Below, piece by piece: positions 1 through 8,531 of a stretch of DNA of 64,000 nucleotides. The stretch is from SW132 sp038150125. GTDB lineage: Bacteria > Bacteroidota > Rhodothermia > Balneolales > Balneolaceae. The position numbers and the translations under genes were made by a program. Positions within the stretch are counted from its first letter, which is position 1. Every line of letters begins with the position of its first letter. The stretch lies in assembly GCF_038150125.1 (NCBI RefSeq), contig NZ_JBBVMF010000002.1:1-64000 (forward strand). Reading direction: 5' to 3'. The notes below the pieces were generated by a model. The model was not told the origin of the DNA. It searched no databases and worked only from the letters and a program-made list of their open reading frames with translations.

Positions 1-190
1 ATCAGGATAAAATCCAACCCGCCTTGTAGCAACTACAATGGCTCTATGCGGAAGTTGAGCTAAAGAACATTTTGTGGGCACAGAGATAAATATTTGAAAC
101 TTTAAAAACGGTTTCGCCCCTGCGCGTAACAAAATGCCCCGGCAGGGCCCCATACAAGCGCCGTGTAGTTGACGGCGTGCAGTGCGGGGG
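1..190 (+). repeat. Dispersed repeat: tail of module D plus module A
   Basis: Positions 62-110 repeat the end of a ~190-bp module (D) that also occurs at 47885-48074 and 48795-48984. From 111 the stretch continues into module A: an imperfect hairpin at 111-130 around the loop CCTG, then a segment in which CGCCGT pairs with ACGGCG inside a CCCC/GGGG clamp (about 149-190). Module A recurs at 504, 41588, 48075 and 48992. I see no credible reading frame. Confidence 0.8.
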
Positions 191-445
191 TTAGCCCAAC
201 GCGACAACATGGATAAACTCATCGCGGCGCAGAAATTAACCTGGTTCGGGATCTGAGATTTAAGCGCCGCGCTAAGTAATCCTAAGCAGCTGTCACCCCG
301 AGCGCAGCGCTAGCGTAGCCGAGGGGTCTCCCTGTTATTGGAAGGAGCTTTGAAAAACTCTTGACATGTACCCGTGTATTGGCGGTTGCGTAAAACAAAA
401 TAACCCTACCAATGACAGTTTGTAAAAAGTACCGTTTTTGAGCAT
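191..445 (+). repeat. Dispersed repeat module B, copy 1
   Basis: A ~240-bp unit starting TTAGCCCAACGCG and ending near GACAGTTTGTAAAAAGTACC. It recurs in the same orientation at 545-800, 47491-47730 and 49086-49325 with few differences. It contains a GC-rich dyad (ACCCCGA ... CGAGGGGT) around 295-328. No open reading frame is conserved between copies, so it is treated as non-coding repeat DNA. Confidence 0.85.
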
Positions 446-503
446 CTAAAGACGATTTCATTTTTTATAGGCACTTGCCTTCTCACTTACAGATATACAA
501 CTG

Positions 504-800
504 GTTTCGCCCCTGCGCGTAACGAAATGCCCCGGCAGTGCGGGCTTAGCCCAACGCGACAACATGGATAAACTCATCGCGGCGCAGAAATTAACCTGGT
601 TCGGGATCTGAGATTTAAGCGCCGCGCTAAGTAATCCTAAGCAGCTGTCACCCCGAGCGCAGCGCTAGCGTAGCCGAGGGGTCTCCCTGTTATTGGAAGG
701 AGCTTTGAAAAACTCTTGACATGTACCCGTGTATAAGCGATTGTGTGAAACAAAATAACCCTACCAATGACAGTTTGTAAAAAGTACCGTTTTTGAGCAG
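504..800 (+). repeat. Dispersed repeat modules A (short) and B, copy 2
   Basis: A short version of module A (hairpin 504-523) is joined directly to a second copy of module B (545-800). This copy lacks the CCCC/GGGG clamp seen in the other module A copies, so the modules have been joined in different ways. No gene is seen. Confidence 0.8.
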
Positions 801-826
801 ATTTCAACAATTTCAGAATCTTAGCC

Positions 827-1030
827 GCATACTTTTGGCCCGCCAAAAGTATGCAAAAGCTCCCGGCTGTGATGGCTTCCGGGCACGGTTTGCCCCGCAC
901 GGGTACACAATGAGAATGCTCACCTTGTGAGCGCTCATTGCGATTTCTCCCGTGCCTGCCCTCCGAAGCCTTGGCACAGTAAGGGCTGTGGTGCAACACA
1001 TGCTATCCCTTCACCCATCAAGGCCGGACA
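827..1030 (+). repeat. Structured dispersed repeat module C, copy 1
   Basis: Begins with a perfect 12-bp hairpin (GCATACTTTTGG, 827-838, pairing with 843-854, loop CCCG). A three-stem hairpin follows: GCACGGG (897-903) with CCCGTGC (949-955), CAATGAG (908-914) with CTCATTG (934-940), and GCTCAC (918-923) with GTGAGC (927-932), with an AAT bulge at 915-917. The same architecture with compensating base changes occurs at 48551-48610, and a close copy lies at 1280-1338. Reading frames here are not conserved between copies. Confidence 0.8.
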
Positions 1031-1194
1031 TTATTCTCCTAAATAATATCTAGAGAGCAGGAACTTGGATTTTCCTGTCACCTACAAAATGGTGTTGCAC
1101 TGTTTTTGGCAAGATTAGGTGCTACCAATGATAGATGCTCAACGTGGTGTTTTCTCCCCATACTTTCCCCATGTGGACAAGTGGACCGCTACCC

Positions 1195-1455
1195 CGCAGT
1201 AGCGGGACTAAAAAGAAAAAGTAATCATGCCAAAGGCATCACTATGTGAAAACCTCCCCGACAGAGGTGTTCTGTCGGGGCACGGGTACACAATGAGAAT
1301 GCTCACTGCGCAAGCGCTCATTGCGATTTCTCCCGTGCCTGCCCTCCGAAGCCTTGGTAAAGTAAGGGCTGTGGTGCACCATAGGCACAGGCAACCCATG
1401 CTATTTCGCTGTCGCGTTCAAAAAATGAGCTCCACCCATCAAGGCCGGATGCCTT
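1195..1455 (+). repeat. Structured dispersed repeat module C, copy 2
   Basis: Same core as copy 1: GCACGGG (1280-1286) with CCCGTGC (1332-1338) and CAATGAG (1291-1297) with CTCATTG (1317-1323). It has a different left end: a 9-bp hairpin CCCCGACAG (1256-1264) with CTGTCGGGG (1272-1280). That left end recurs at 47405-47491, where it breaks off inside the hairpin loop and joins module B. The 133-codon frame across this region is not conserved in the other copies and is not called a gene. Confidence 0.8.
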
Positions 1456-1704
1456 CTTCCCAATCAACGTTGCTGGTACAATTCAAACAAAGCGAGATAG
1501 CTGGAAAAATGGATCAAAAAAAAACGGGACACCCGGTGACCATTTTTTTTAACCGTAAGTCATTGATACTCAATGCCCGAAATTTATACTCCAAAAAAGT
1601 GTGGAAGTTAGGAAAAGTTATGACATGAGCTATTTCTATCACTTTTAAAGGAAACGTATGTTTCAGTCACTACATCGCCATTTCGGGGAACTTTAGATAG
1701 CTTT

Positions 1705-2448
1705 TCAAAAAAGGAAATAAAGCCCGAAAGTAACCGCCATATTGTGCGGATTGAACTCTAGGTCGGGCCGGTTTCCTGAACTTAGAACCCCCAGCATAAA
1801 ACGTGTTTCAAGCCCCACTTTTGTGTTTAAACCGAATTCTGAGCCCGCCCCTAGAACAATACCGACATCACGATTTTTATACTGTTTGGTAATTTCATTT
1901 TCGAACGCTTCTTCGAACTCTATGCCGATCGGGCCGCCCCGGTTTGTTCCTGAAAATTTGGCATCAAACAGGTAGCTGCCATAGATGCCGCTGGTCAAAT
2001 GAAACGTAAATTCCGGCCAGGGACGCGGGAATTGACCACGATCGGGAGGCGCGGTTGTCAGTTGGAGTAGAATTGGCAGGTGTATGTAATTCAGTTCGGT
2101 ACTGCTGAACGTCTGAAATTCAACACCCCTCATGATAAAGAAATCGCTGTAACCGGCACCGAGCTGAATAAATGACGGCTCAAACTGAAGTCTGAGGTTG
2201 TTGGAGAGATAATGCCGGGAGACAATTCCCGCCTGCCACCCGTTTGTAAATTCCGGTGAAAAATCGAGATTAACATCATCCAGGTTAAATTTGAAATTAT
2301 TCAGATGTGAACTGAAGTTCAAACCGGCCGCTGCCCCCAATCCAATTTTTTGAGAATGTGAAACTTCGGGTTTCATCGAGATGATAACCAGCGAAAGAAG
2401 AAGAATAAAATTCCATTTTAAAACCGGCCGATGCTTATTGAATGGCAT
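1705..2448 (-). CDS. PorT-like outer-membrane beta-barrel protein
   Basis: A 247-residue protein with an N-terminal signal peptide (hydrophobic core about residues 12-26, likely cleavage near residue 32). The rest alternates polar and hydrophobic residues as in an outer-membrane beta-barrel, with glycine-rich turns and a C-terminal phenylalanine (ending GLYFLF) typical of barrel insertion signals. This fits the broad PorT/OMP_b-brl type common in Bacteroidota and relatives; a specific role cannot be assigned. It stands alone between repeat-rich gaps and is transcribed opposite to the polysaccharide locus. Confidence 0.7.
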   Translation of the reverse strand: MPFNKHRPVLKWNFILLLSLVIISMKPEVSHSQKIGLGAAAGLNFSSHLNNFKFNLDDVNLDFSPEFTNGWQAGIVSRHYLSNNLRLQFEPSFIQLGAGYSDFFIMRGVEFQTFSSTELNYIHLPILLQLTTAPPDRGQFPRPWPEFTFHLTSGIYGSYLFDAKFSGTNRGGPIGIEFEEAFENEITKQYKNRDVGIVLGAGSEFGLNTKVGLETRFMLGVLSSGNRPDLEFNPHNMAVTFGLYFLF

Positions 2449-2486
2449 AATACACGTTTATTTTGATTCATAGGTGGTTTAACTCC

Positions 2487-2624
2487 GAGACTGTCCAAAA
2501 AGGCGTCATCCCGCGCTTGACGCGGGATCTCCCATCTTAAAAGAGGTAGGAGATTCCGGATCGGGGTTCGGGATGACGGTATTAATAGATACATTTTCTA
2601 ATATCCGCCCTTTTGGACAGCCTC
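2487..2624. repeat. MITE-like element with 19-bp terminal inverted repeats
   Basis: The left end GAGACTGTCCAAAAAGGCG (2487-2505) matches the complement of the right end (2606-2624) at 17 of 19 positions. The 138-bp element encodes nothing and carries a perfect 8-bp hairpin (2508-2515 with 2521-2528). A further partial end, GAGACTGTCCAAAAGTC, follows at 2640-2656. Ends of this kind are common in DDE-type insertion sequences, so this is probably a non-autonomous derivative; no parent element is present in the window. Confidence 0.65.
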
Positions 2625-3944
2625 AAAAGATAAAAATCCGAGACTGTCCAAAAGTCTGGACCAATTATACAAAACTTAAACATTTTAATTGTTTGATAAA
2701 TGAATTGTTAAGATCCCCTCCGGCTAAAGCCGCTCTCCTTTCGAAGAGTAATGTCACTAACATTAGCCAATTTTGACGTTTTTCCCCGTACTTTTGAACG
2801 GTCAAAAGTACACAAAACCCGCCGGGCTGGTGATTCCTTCCGTCGGGATTTGTGGTCCGCTTTGCGATGTAAAAACAAAGGTCCGCATCACTTTGTCAAC
2901 CTAATCAAAGATTCGGCCGGTAGGTTTTTACACCCATCGCATGCACTCCCCACAAACCCCCAAAGGGATGCCTGCGGCGCAACCACCTCCGTCAGCAATC
3001 AAAGGCTGGGCTACCTGAAAGTTAATGAACGGCTAATTTGCCTTTATAAATTGGTACAATACCTCTTGAGAGCTTAGAATGGTTGTTGAGGGCAGGGGAA
3101 TCCCGCCCTCGAAAGAACTGGCGATTGAGGGAGCCGTAAGATCTGCGGAGACCTTTTATCTTACCGGCTCTAAACAATTAATTAAGCGTTAAGAGTGGCG
3201 GACCATTGATAAAAGGTAGCAGATATTACGTGACCGCGTCTCCCGACAGCTGTCGGGATCGCAGCCTTGATTTTTTCGCCGAAGGCATCCCTATGGGAGG
3301 TTCGTTTTGCCACGAAGTGATCCCTACGGGGCATTAAGGCAAAATGAACAGGAGACCTTTTGAGATCAACAAATCCATTTACTTATCTAAATTTTTCAAT
3401 AAGGAAACAGGAAAATATTCATTAAAGTTAGTGACATTGCCTCGAAGAGGAGATAACGAATGACCGCATTACTTTTAGATTTTAAATTTTATTCGGCCAA
3501 ATGAGCAGACACCACCTACACAATTCGGAGGCCGGATAGATGAAAAGCTCTTACAAATTTACAAGTAATAATTTTGTCTAACCACACAAAACAACGAGAG
3601 CCATCTAAATTCTATTCAGTGGAAACTATCCTGATTAAACAAATCGTAAAGCGCATATTCGATTGAATAATTACAAATCACTTTCTGTTTTAGATCTTAA
3701 ATCTATCGAACAGAGATTACAAAAATATAACTTAACAGAAAAACTCATATAAATTTTGTAAGCTTGAGCCGAAACAGATTAGGTTTCTCATTAAGAGAGG
3801 GGTATTTGCAAAAAGAACGGTTTTGCACAGCTCTCTGGGGGAATATTTACATTGGCCGGGGTATTTTAGCGCACGTCATTAATTGCTTATGATACCCAAT
3901 ATCTGCGAATTAGATTATAAATTGAATCATCAAATACGGTATAC
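2625..3944. other. Gene-free stretch with dispersed hairpins
   Basis: I see no supportable gene. It holds a perfect 10-bp hairpin at 2788-2811 (GTACTTTTGA, loop ACGG), related to the opening hairpin of module C, and a perfect 18-bp palindrome at 3241-3258. The 2751-2811 stretch recurs in inverted, altered form at about 41878-41955. Short frames across it follow repeat DNA and are rejected. Confidence 0.6.
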
Positions 3945-4460
3945 ATGCTAAAAAAACTCAGCTTAGTCTTAATTATTAGTTTTGCATGGGGTATCACTTC
4001 GGAATTGGAGGCCCAGTTCCAGTCGGATACCGGTGGGGCGCTGGTTCGTATTACCCAGCCCGGACAACTTTCGGATACACTCAGTGTTTGGGGAGACGTT
4101 CTCACACCGGGTCGATATTTGGTTCCGAGGGGATCCACTTTAGCTGAATTCATGCAGTACGCGGGGGGGCCGAACAGCTCTCGAAACGTAGGCAGAGGTA
4201 ACCCATGGTCACGATTAAGGCTATCTGTTACTGTCTCTCAGTATGATGCTGTTACGCAGGAGATGGATTTGATGAAGTTTCATCTCAGATTTAACGACGA
4301 GGTGCCGCGGGAAATGAGGGAATTCAGATTGACGAACGATGATATCGTAACGATAGAAGTTCGGCAGGCCCCGGGTTTTTTGGATGTTCTGGGGGTAGTG
4401 GGGCCTATACTTGCTACAGTTACAACGTCTATTCTGCTGTACGACAGGGTAATACGTTAA
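3945..4460 (+). CDS. Secreted SLBB-domain protein, polysaccharide-export-like
   Basis: A 171-residue protein with a signal peptide (residues 1-24, ending LEAQ), one SLBB-type domain (about 36-125, with GDVLTPGRYLVPRGSTL) and a C-terminal hydrophobic segment (about 145-165). SLBB domains bind glycans in outer-membrane exporters such as Wza. This protein lacks the preceding Poly_export domain, so it is too short to be a complete Wza. It is the first gene of the polysaccharide locus, 234 bases ahead of the ABC transporter, so an accessory role in export or assembly is plausible but inferred. Confidence 0.65.
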   Translation: MLKKLSLVLIISFAWGITSELEAQFQSDTGGALVRITQPGQLSDTLSVWGDVLTPGRYLVPRGSTLAEFMQYAGGPNSSRNVGRGNPWSRLRLSVTVSQYDAVTQEMDLMKFHLRFNDEVPREMREFRLTNDDIVTIEVRQAPGFLDVLGVVGPILATVTTSILLYDRVIR

Positions 4461-4514
4461 ACTTTAAATATTGAATTAGAAAATTGGGTTTTGCAGACAT
4501 GCCTGAACCGGAAT

Positions 4515-4545
4515 GGGAGATGCCGCATCGGAGTGCGGCATGACG
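4515..4545. repeat. Short palindromic repeat (REP-like)
   Basis: GGGAGAT is followed by a perfect 8-bp hairpin: ATGCCGCA (4520-4527) with TGCGGCAT (4534-4541), then GACG. The complement of 2505-2533 has the same frame (GGGAGAT ... ATGACG) but a different stem (ATCCCGCG/CGCGGGAT), so the stem has changed in a compensatory way. It sits between the SLBB gene and the ABC transporter gene and could act as an attenuator. Confidence 0.55.
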
Positions 4546-4694
4546 TTTAAACTTTGTGACAACCCACAAGAATATTTATTTAGAACCAAAAAGAGCATGA
4601 AGAGAAAAGCAGGTAGTGAATTCAATTTTGTTGAAAGCTCATTAAATGATTGTTATAACTAACCAATTTCAGAAAGACGTGAAAATCAGCAGAT

Positions 4695-6470
4695 ATGAAA
4701 ACAGGTAAGCCTAAAAATACATTTCAGATTTTAAATTCTTATCTGGATAAGAAAGACAAAAGGAGTATTGTCTTCATCTTGTTCCTGTTTTTAACGGCAT
4801 CTGTTTTAGAGGTATTTGGCCTCGCTTCACTTATTCCCGTTTTACAAATAGCAATGGACTCTTCTGCAATTCAGGAAAACCAGTATATAAAGTCGGTATA
4901 TGATTTCTTTGGGTTTGAATCAGAGCGAATGTTCCTTCTTGCTACGGTTTTGAGCATTTTTACTTTCTTCCTGTTTAAGAACCTGTTTATGCTTGGCGTA
5001 AAATATAAGCAGCTGAAGTTTACGACAACTCTTTCCATGAAAATTATAAAAAAGCAGTTTGAAAAATATTACTCCCTGGATTTTTGGAAATTTAACAGGG
5101 TAGGAGTCTCAACGATTTTGAACCACGTCAATCGGGTGCCGGATGTTTTTTCTTCAAAATATTTGTACAACTACTTTCAGCTTTTTACTGAGTTCATTGT
5201 AATCACCATTATTGTACTGGGTATTGCGATCTATAAGCCCGTACTCTTTTTGCTAATGGTTATAGTTTTAGGGCCCACCACATGGTTGGTTTACGCTGGC
5301 TTAAAAGGAAAGATCCAGGAGTATGGCAATAGAGTGGATTCACTGATGCCGGAGGGTTTCAGCCTGGTCAATGACTCTTTTAAAGGATATGCAGATCTAA
5401 AACTGGCCGGGAAGTCCGACATGTTTATGGACAGGTATTTTAAGAACAGAAAAAAAGTTTATAATCTTCAGGTTAGGTCCGGAGTGCTGAATGATGTACC
5501 GGTTAAAGCAATAGAATTAATTGCAATTAGTGGTATTGTGCTGATATTTATCTATTCACTGTTCATAAGCAGCCAGCCGGAACAGGTACTGGTACTTTTG
5601 GGAATATTTGTTGCAGCGTCTTACCGAATTATGCCCTCGGTTACCAGAATATTGAGCTCATTAATGACGATTAAAAACACTCAATATTCGGTGGATTGCC
5701 TGGAACTCTATAAGGATTATATCAAAGAAGCGGAAGCTTCCCGCAGCGGCGTAGCGAAACCCGTTAATTTTATGGACTCAATAAAGTTTCAAAATGTGGG
5801 TTTCTCCTATCCTGATGCGTCGGAATATGTAATAAAAAACATAAACTTTGAAGTCAAGCGAGGTGAAAAAGTAGGGTTTATTGGCCGTTCAGGGTCCGGA
5901 AAAACTACGTTAATCAATATACTACTCCGGTTTTATGAAGAAACGGAGGGCTGCATCGAAGTAGATGGAACGCCGTTGACCCACGAGCACCTGGAGTCCT
6001 GGAGGGAAAAGTTGGGGTATGTACGCCAGGACGTATTTATTCTTGACGGTACTATTGAAGAAAATATCACGCTCGCAGATAAACATGTGGATCAAGAAAG
6101 ATTAAGCCGCGCAATTCAACTGTCCTCACTGAAGGGGGTAATGGAGGAACTATCCGAAGGAACAAAAACGCATGTTGGAGAGAATGGATCAAGAATGTCC
6201 GGGGGACAAAAGCAACGGATTGGTATTGCAAGAGCACTTTATCATGAAGCTGAAATTTTAGTCTTTGATGAAGCTACAAGTGCCCTGGATAATGAAACAG
6301 AACAAGAAATCACTGAGGCGATTAACAGACTTTCTGAAACGGACATAACCTTGTTTATTATTGCACACAGGGTCACGACTCTTAAAAACTGTAACAAGAT
6401 ATTTGAGTTGAAAGATGGGGAAATATTCACACAAAGATCCTATAATGAACTCTTGAATGCTGTAAACTAA
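4695..6470 (+). CDS. ABC exporter with fused membrane and ATPase domains, candidate lipid-linked glycan flippase
   Basis: A 591-residue half-transporter. Residues about 20-330 hold five to six membrane segments and about 355-591 the ATPase domain. Visible motifs are Walker A GRSGSGKT (397-404), signature SGGQ (502-505), Walker B ILVFDEATS (D525, E526) and the switch histidine in AHR (H558). The architecture matches the MsbA/PglK type. No Wzx flippase is visible nearby, so this protein is the best candidate for moving the lipid-linked sugar across the inner membrane, as PglK does in Campylobacter; that role is inferred from context. The next gene starts 13 bases downstream. Confidence 0.8.
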   Translation: MKTGKPKNTFQILNSYLDKKDKRSIVFILFLFLTASVLEVFGLASLIPVLQIAMDSSAIQENQYIKSVYDFFGFESERMFLLATVLSIFTFFLFKNLFMLGVKYKQLKFTTTLSMKIIKKQFEKYYSLDFWKFNRVGVSTILNHVNRVPDVFSSKYLYNYFQLFTEFIVITIIVLGIAIYKPVLFLLMVIVLGPTTWLVYAGLKGKIQEYGNRVDSLMPEGFSLVNDSFKGYADLKLAGKSDMFMDRYFKNRKKVYNLQVRSGVLNDVPVKAIELIAISGIVLIFIYSLFISSQPEQVLVLLGIFVAASYRIMPSVTRILSSLMTIKNTQYSVDCLELYKDYIKEAEASRSGVAKPVNFMDSIKFQNVGFSYPDASEYVIKNINFEVKRGEKVGFIGRSGSGKTTLINILLRFYEETEGCIEVDGTPLTHEHLESWREKLGYVRQDVFILDGTIEENITLADKHVDQERLSRAIQLSSLKGVMEELSEGTKTHVGENGSRMSGGQKQRIGIARALYHEAEILVFDEATSALDNETEQEITEAINRLSETDITLFIIAHRVTTLKNCNKIFELKDGEIFTQRSYNELLNAVN

Positions 6471-6483
6471 TCTGCTGATATTA

Positions 6484-7662
6484 ATGAGAGTAGCTTATAT
6501 AACACATACAAATATTTCTATTTCAGAGACCTTTATATCTGATTTAGTGACCGGTTTAAATGAGCATGAAGATCTTGATTTGACCTATTTATCAGGCGCT
6601 GCATGTGATGGTGGAAATAAATTGAGTGATTTGAATATTAATGCAGTATATACTGGGTTTTCTTCAAAATATGATTTGGTTTCCCGTATTCTCTTCAAAA
6701 TAGGCCAGATGGTTGGAGGAGGGAAAGAGAATTTATTCAAAATGTTCTTTAACCGAAAGATTGCAGAGAAACAGTTAAAGGGTGTCTTAAATGACGATTT
6801 TGATGTTGCACTGGTCGACTATGCCACAACCGGTGTGTTGGTTTACAGGCTATTGTCTAAAAAAAAAATCCCATTCATTGTACACGTTCACGGTTATGAT
6901 ATTACTTCATCTCTGAGCGACCCGTATTATGTGAAAGAACTTCAAAAGATATTTACCCTGGCAGAATTTATTGTTTGCCCCAGTGAGCATACGAAGCGGC
7001 GATTGGTTTTGCAGGGATGCCCTCAAAAAAAAATTAAAGTCATCTATCGCGGGATTATTCAGGATAACATTAAGCCACTATCCTGGAATGAAAGAAAACA
7101 GAAGGATCCAGGAGTGGTTTTTTTCGGACGACTGACACTAAAAAAGCACCCTGTTGCATTATTACACGCTTTTCGCATTGTAAAGGATAAGATACCGAAT
7201 GCATATCTTTCTATTATTGGGGAAGGGCCGCTAAAAGAGCAGGTAGAATCAACGATTGACCGATTGTCGCTAAATAGTTGCGTCACGATGTATGGCGCAT
7301 TAGAACAGAATGAAGCATTTAAAATTCTCAGAAATCACTGGGTGTATGCTCAACACAGTGCTACATCATTAGATGGAGACCAGGAAGGGTTTCCCTTTAG
7401 CCTGGCTGAAGCTGCCGCGCATGAACTCCCTGTCGTTTCTACAATTCATAGTGGGATAACTGAAAATGTGGTGGACAGAGTAACCGGTTATCTCGTACAG
7501 GAACACAATTACGAAACGATGGCTGAGAAAATTATTTACCTGATACAAAATCCGGAAGCAGCTGAAAGGATGGGGAAACAGGGAAGGCTGCGGATTCAAG
7601 AGCTTTGCAAACAGGAAAAAAGGATTAAAATGATTAAGCAACTATTAAGCAATATTGCATGA
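6484..7662 (+). CDS. GT4-family glycosyltransferase
   Basis: A 392-residue GT-B-fold enzyme. The C-terminal half shows the GT4 donor-site pattern EGFPFSLAEA (E301 and E309), preceded by a typical GEGPLK motif. It probably transfers a nucleotide-activated sugar to a lipid-linked acceptor at the inner face of the membrane; donor and linkage cannot be read from sequence. It follows the ABC transporter by 13 bases. A shortened, decayed copy of this gene lies at 15508-15932. Confidence 0.85.
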   Translation: MRVAYITHTNISISETFISDLVTGLNEHEDLDLTYLSGAACDGGNKLSDLNINAVYTGFSSKYDLVSRILFKIGQMVGGGKENLFKMFFNRKIAEKQLKGVLNDDFDVALVDYATTGVLVYRLLSKKKIPFIVHVHGYDITSSLSDPYYVKELQKIFTLAEFIVCPSEHTKRRLVLQGCPQKKIKVIYRGIIQDNIKPLSWNERKQKDPGVVFFGRLTLKKHPVALLHAFRIVKDKIPNAYLSIIGEGPLKEQVESTIDRLSLNSCVTMYGALEQNEAFKILRNHWVYAQHSATSLDGDQEGFPFSLAEAAAHELPVVSTIHSGITENVVDRVTGYLVQEHNYETMAEKIIYLIQNPEAAERMGKQGRLRIQELCKQEKRIKMIKQLLSNIA

Positions 7663-7798
7663 ATATTCTCTCGTTAAAAGTGGATATGGCGAATATCTAT
7701 ATAAATTAGTTGAAGAACGAAAGTCGAAGGTCAATGGATAATACATCCGTTTTTTGAACTCTAACTTTCAACTAATAAGTAGACTAAAATATTTTAAA

Positions 7799-8356
7799 AT
7801 GAAAATACTCAACGAACCCTTACCCGGCCTGCTCCTCATCCAGCCCGATGTTTACCGGGATGAGCGCGGATTTTTTTTGGAGACCTGGCAAAAAGAGCGT
7901 TATAGGGAAATTGGGATCGAAGAAGAATTTGTGCAGGATAACTGGTCTCGCTCAAACAAAGGAGTGCTGCGAGGACTGCATTACCAAAAGAAATATCCAC
8001 AGGGGAAGTTGGTGAGTGTACGCAAGGGACGAATTTTTGATGTGGCTGTAGACATACGGAAATATTCTTCCACATTTGGTGAGTGGTACGGCAAGGAGCT
8101 GAGTGATGATAACCATCTTCAACTCTATATACCGCCGGGTTTTGCACACGGTTTTACTGTCCTGTCAGAGGAATGTGATTTTGCCTATAAATGTACGGAC
8201 TACTACCGGCCCGGCGACGAGGGCGGAATTGCCTGGAATGATGGAACTCTGAACATAGATTGGCATGTAGAGAACCCGATTGTTTCGGTGAAAGATGAGC
8301 AATTGAATCCATTCAGTGCTGTTATTTTGGCTAATTCTGAGAAATACCCAACCTAA
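7799..8356 (+). CDS. rfbC: dTDP-4-dehydrorhamnose 3,5-epimerase (RmlC)
   Basis: A 185-residue cupin enzyme that epimerises dTDP-4-keto-6-deoxyglucose at C3 and C5 on the way to dTDP-L-rhamnose. Family signatures are clear: DERGFFLETW (21-30), GVLRGLHYQ with catalytic H61, PPGFAHGF (H117) and the catalytic-type tyrosine in DFAYKC (Y130). The ATG at 7799 is preferred to an upstream in-frame ATG at 7754 because MKI begins the conserved fold and the length then matches the family. The partner genes rmlA, rmlB and rmlD are not in the window, so they must be elsewhere or the product may be another 6-deoxysugar. Confidence 0.9.
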   Translation: MKILNEPLPGLLLIQPDVYRDERGFFLETWQKERYREIGIEEEFVQDNWSRSNKGVLRGLHYQKKYPQGKLVSVRKGRIFDVAVDIRKYSSTFGEWYGKELSDDNHLQLYIPPGFAHGFTVLSEECDFAYKCTDYYRPGDEGGIAWNDGTLNIDWHVENPIVSVKDEQLNPFSAVILANSEKYPT

Positions 8357-8531
8357 ATATTACTTTCATCGGGAGATTGTAAAACCATTTTATTTGACAT
8401 TAAATGGGTGTAAGAAAGTAGAGGTAAATCAAAATATTACGAATGAAGTTGAAATACATATATTCTGAACGACATATACAAGGTCAAGTTGCTTTGCAGA
8501 TTGTTTATGAATCGGAATTAAATTAATAGAA

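Noticed and set aside
637..1401. Minus-strand frames of 62-120 codons in the first repeat block
   Set aside because: They follow repeat modules B and C; the frames are not kept between repeat copies and the protein sequences resemble no family.
1227..1628. 133-codon + strand frame
   Set aside because: It crosses module C copy 2 and continues into unrelated DNA; other copies of the module have no such frame.
2751..3077. 108-codon + strand frame
   Set aside because: It begins in a dispersed hairpin repeat; composition and sequence do not look like protein, and the inverted copy near 41900 does not keep it.
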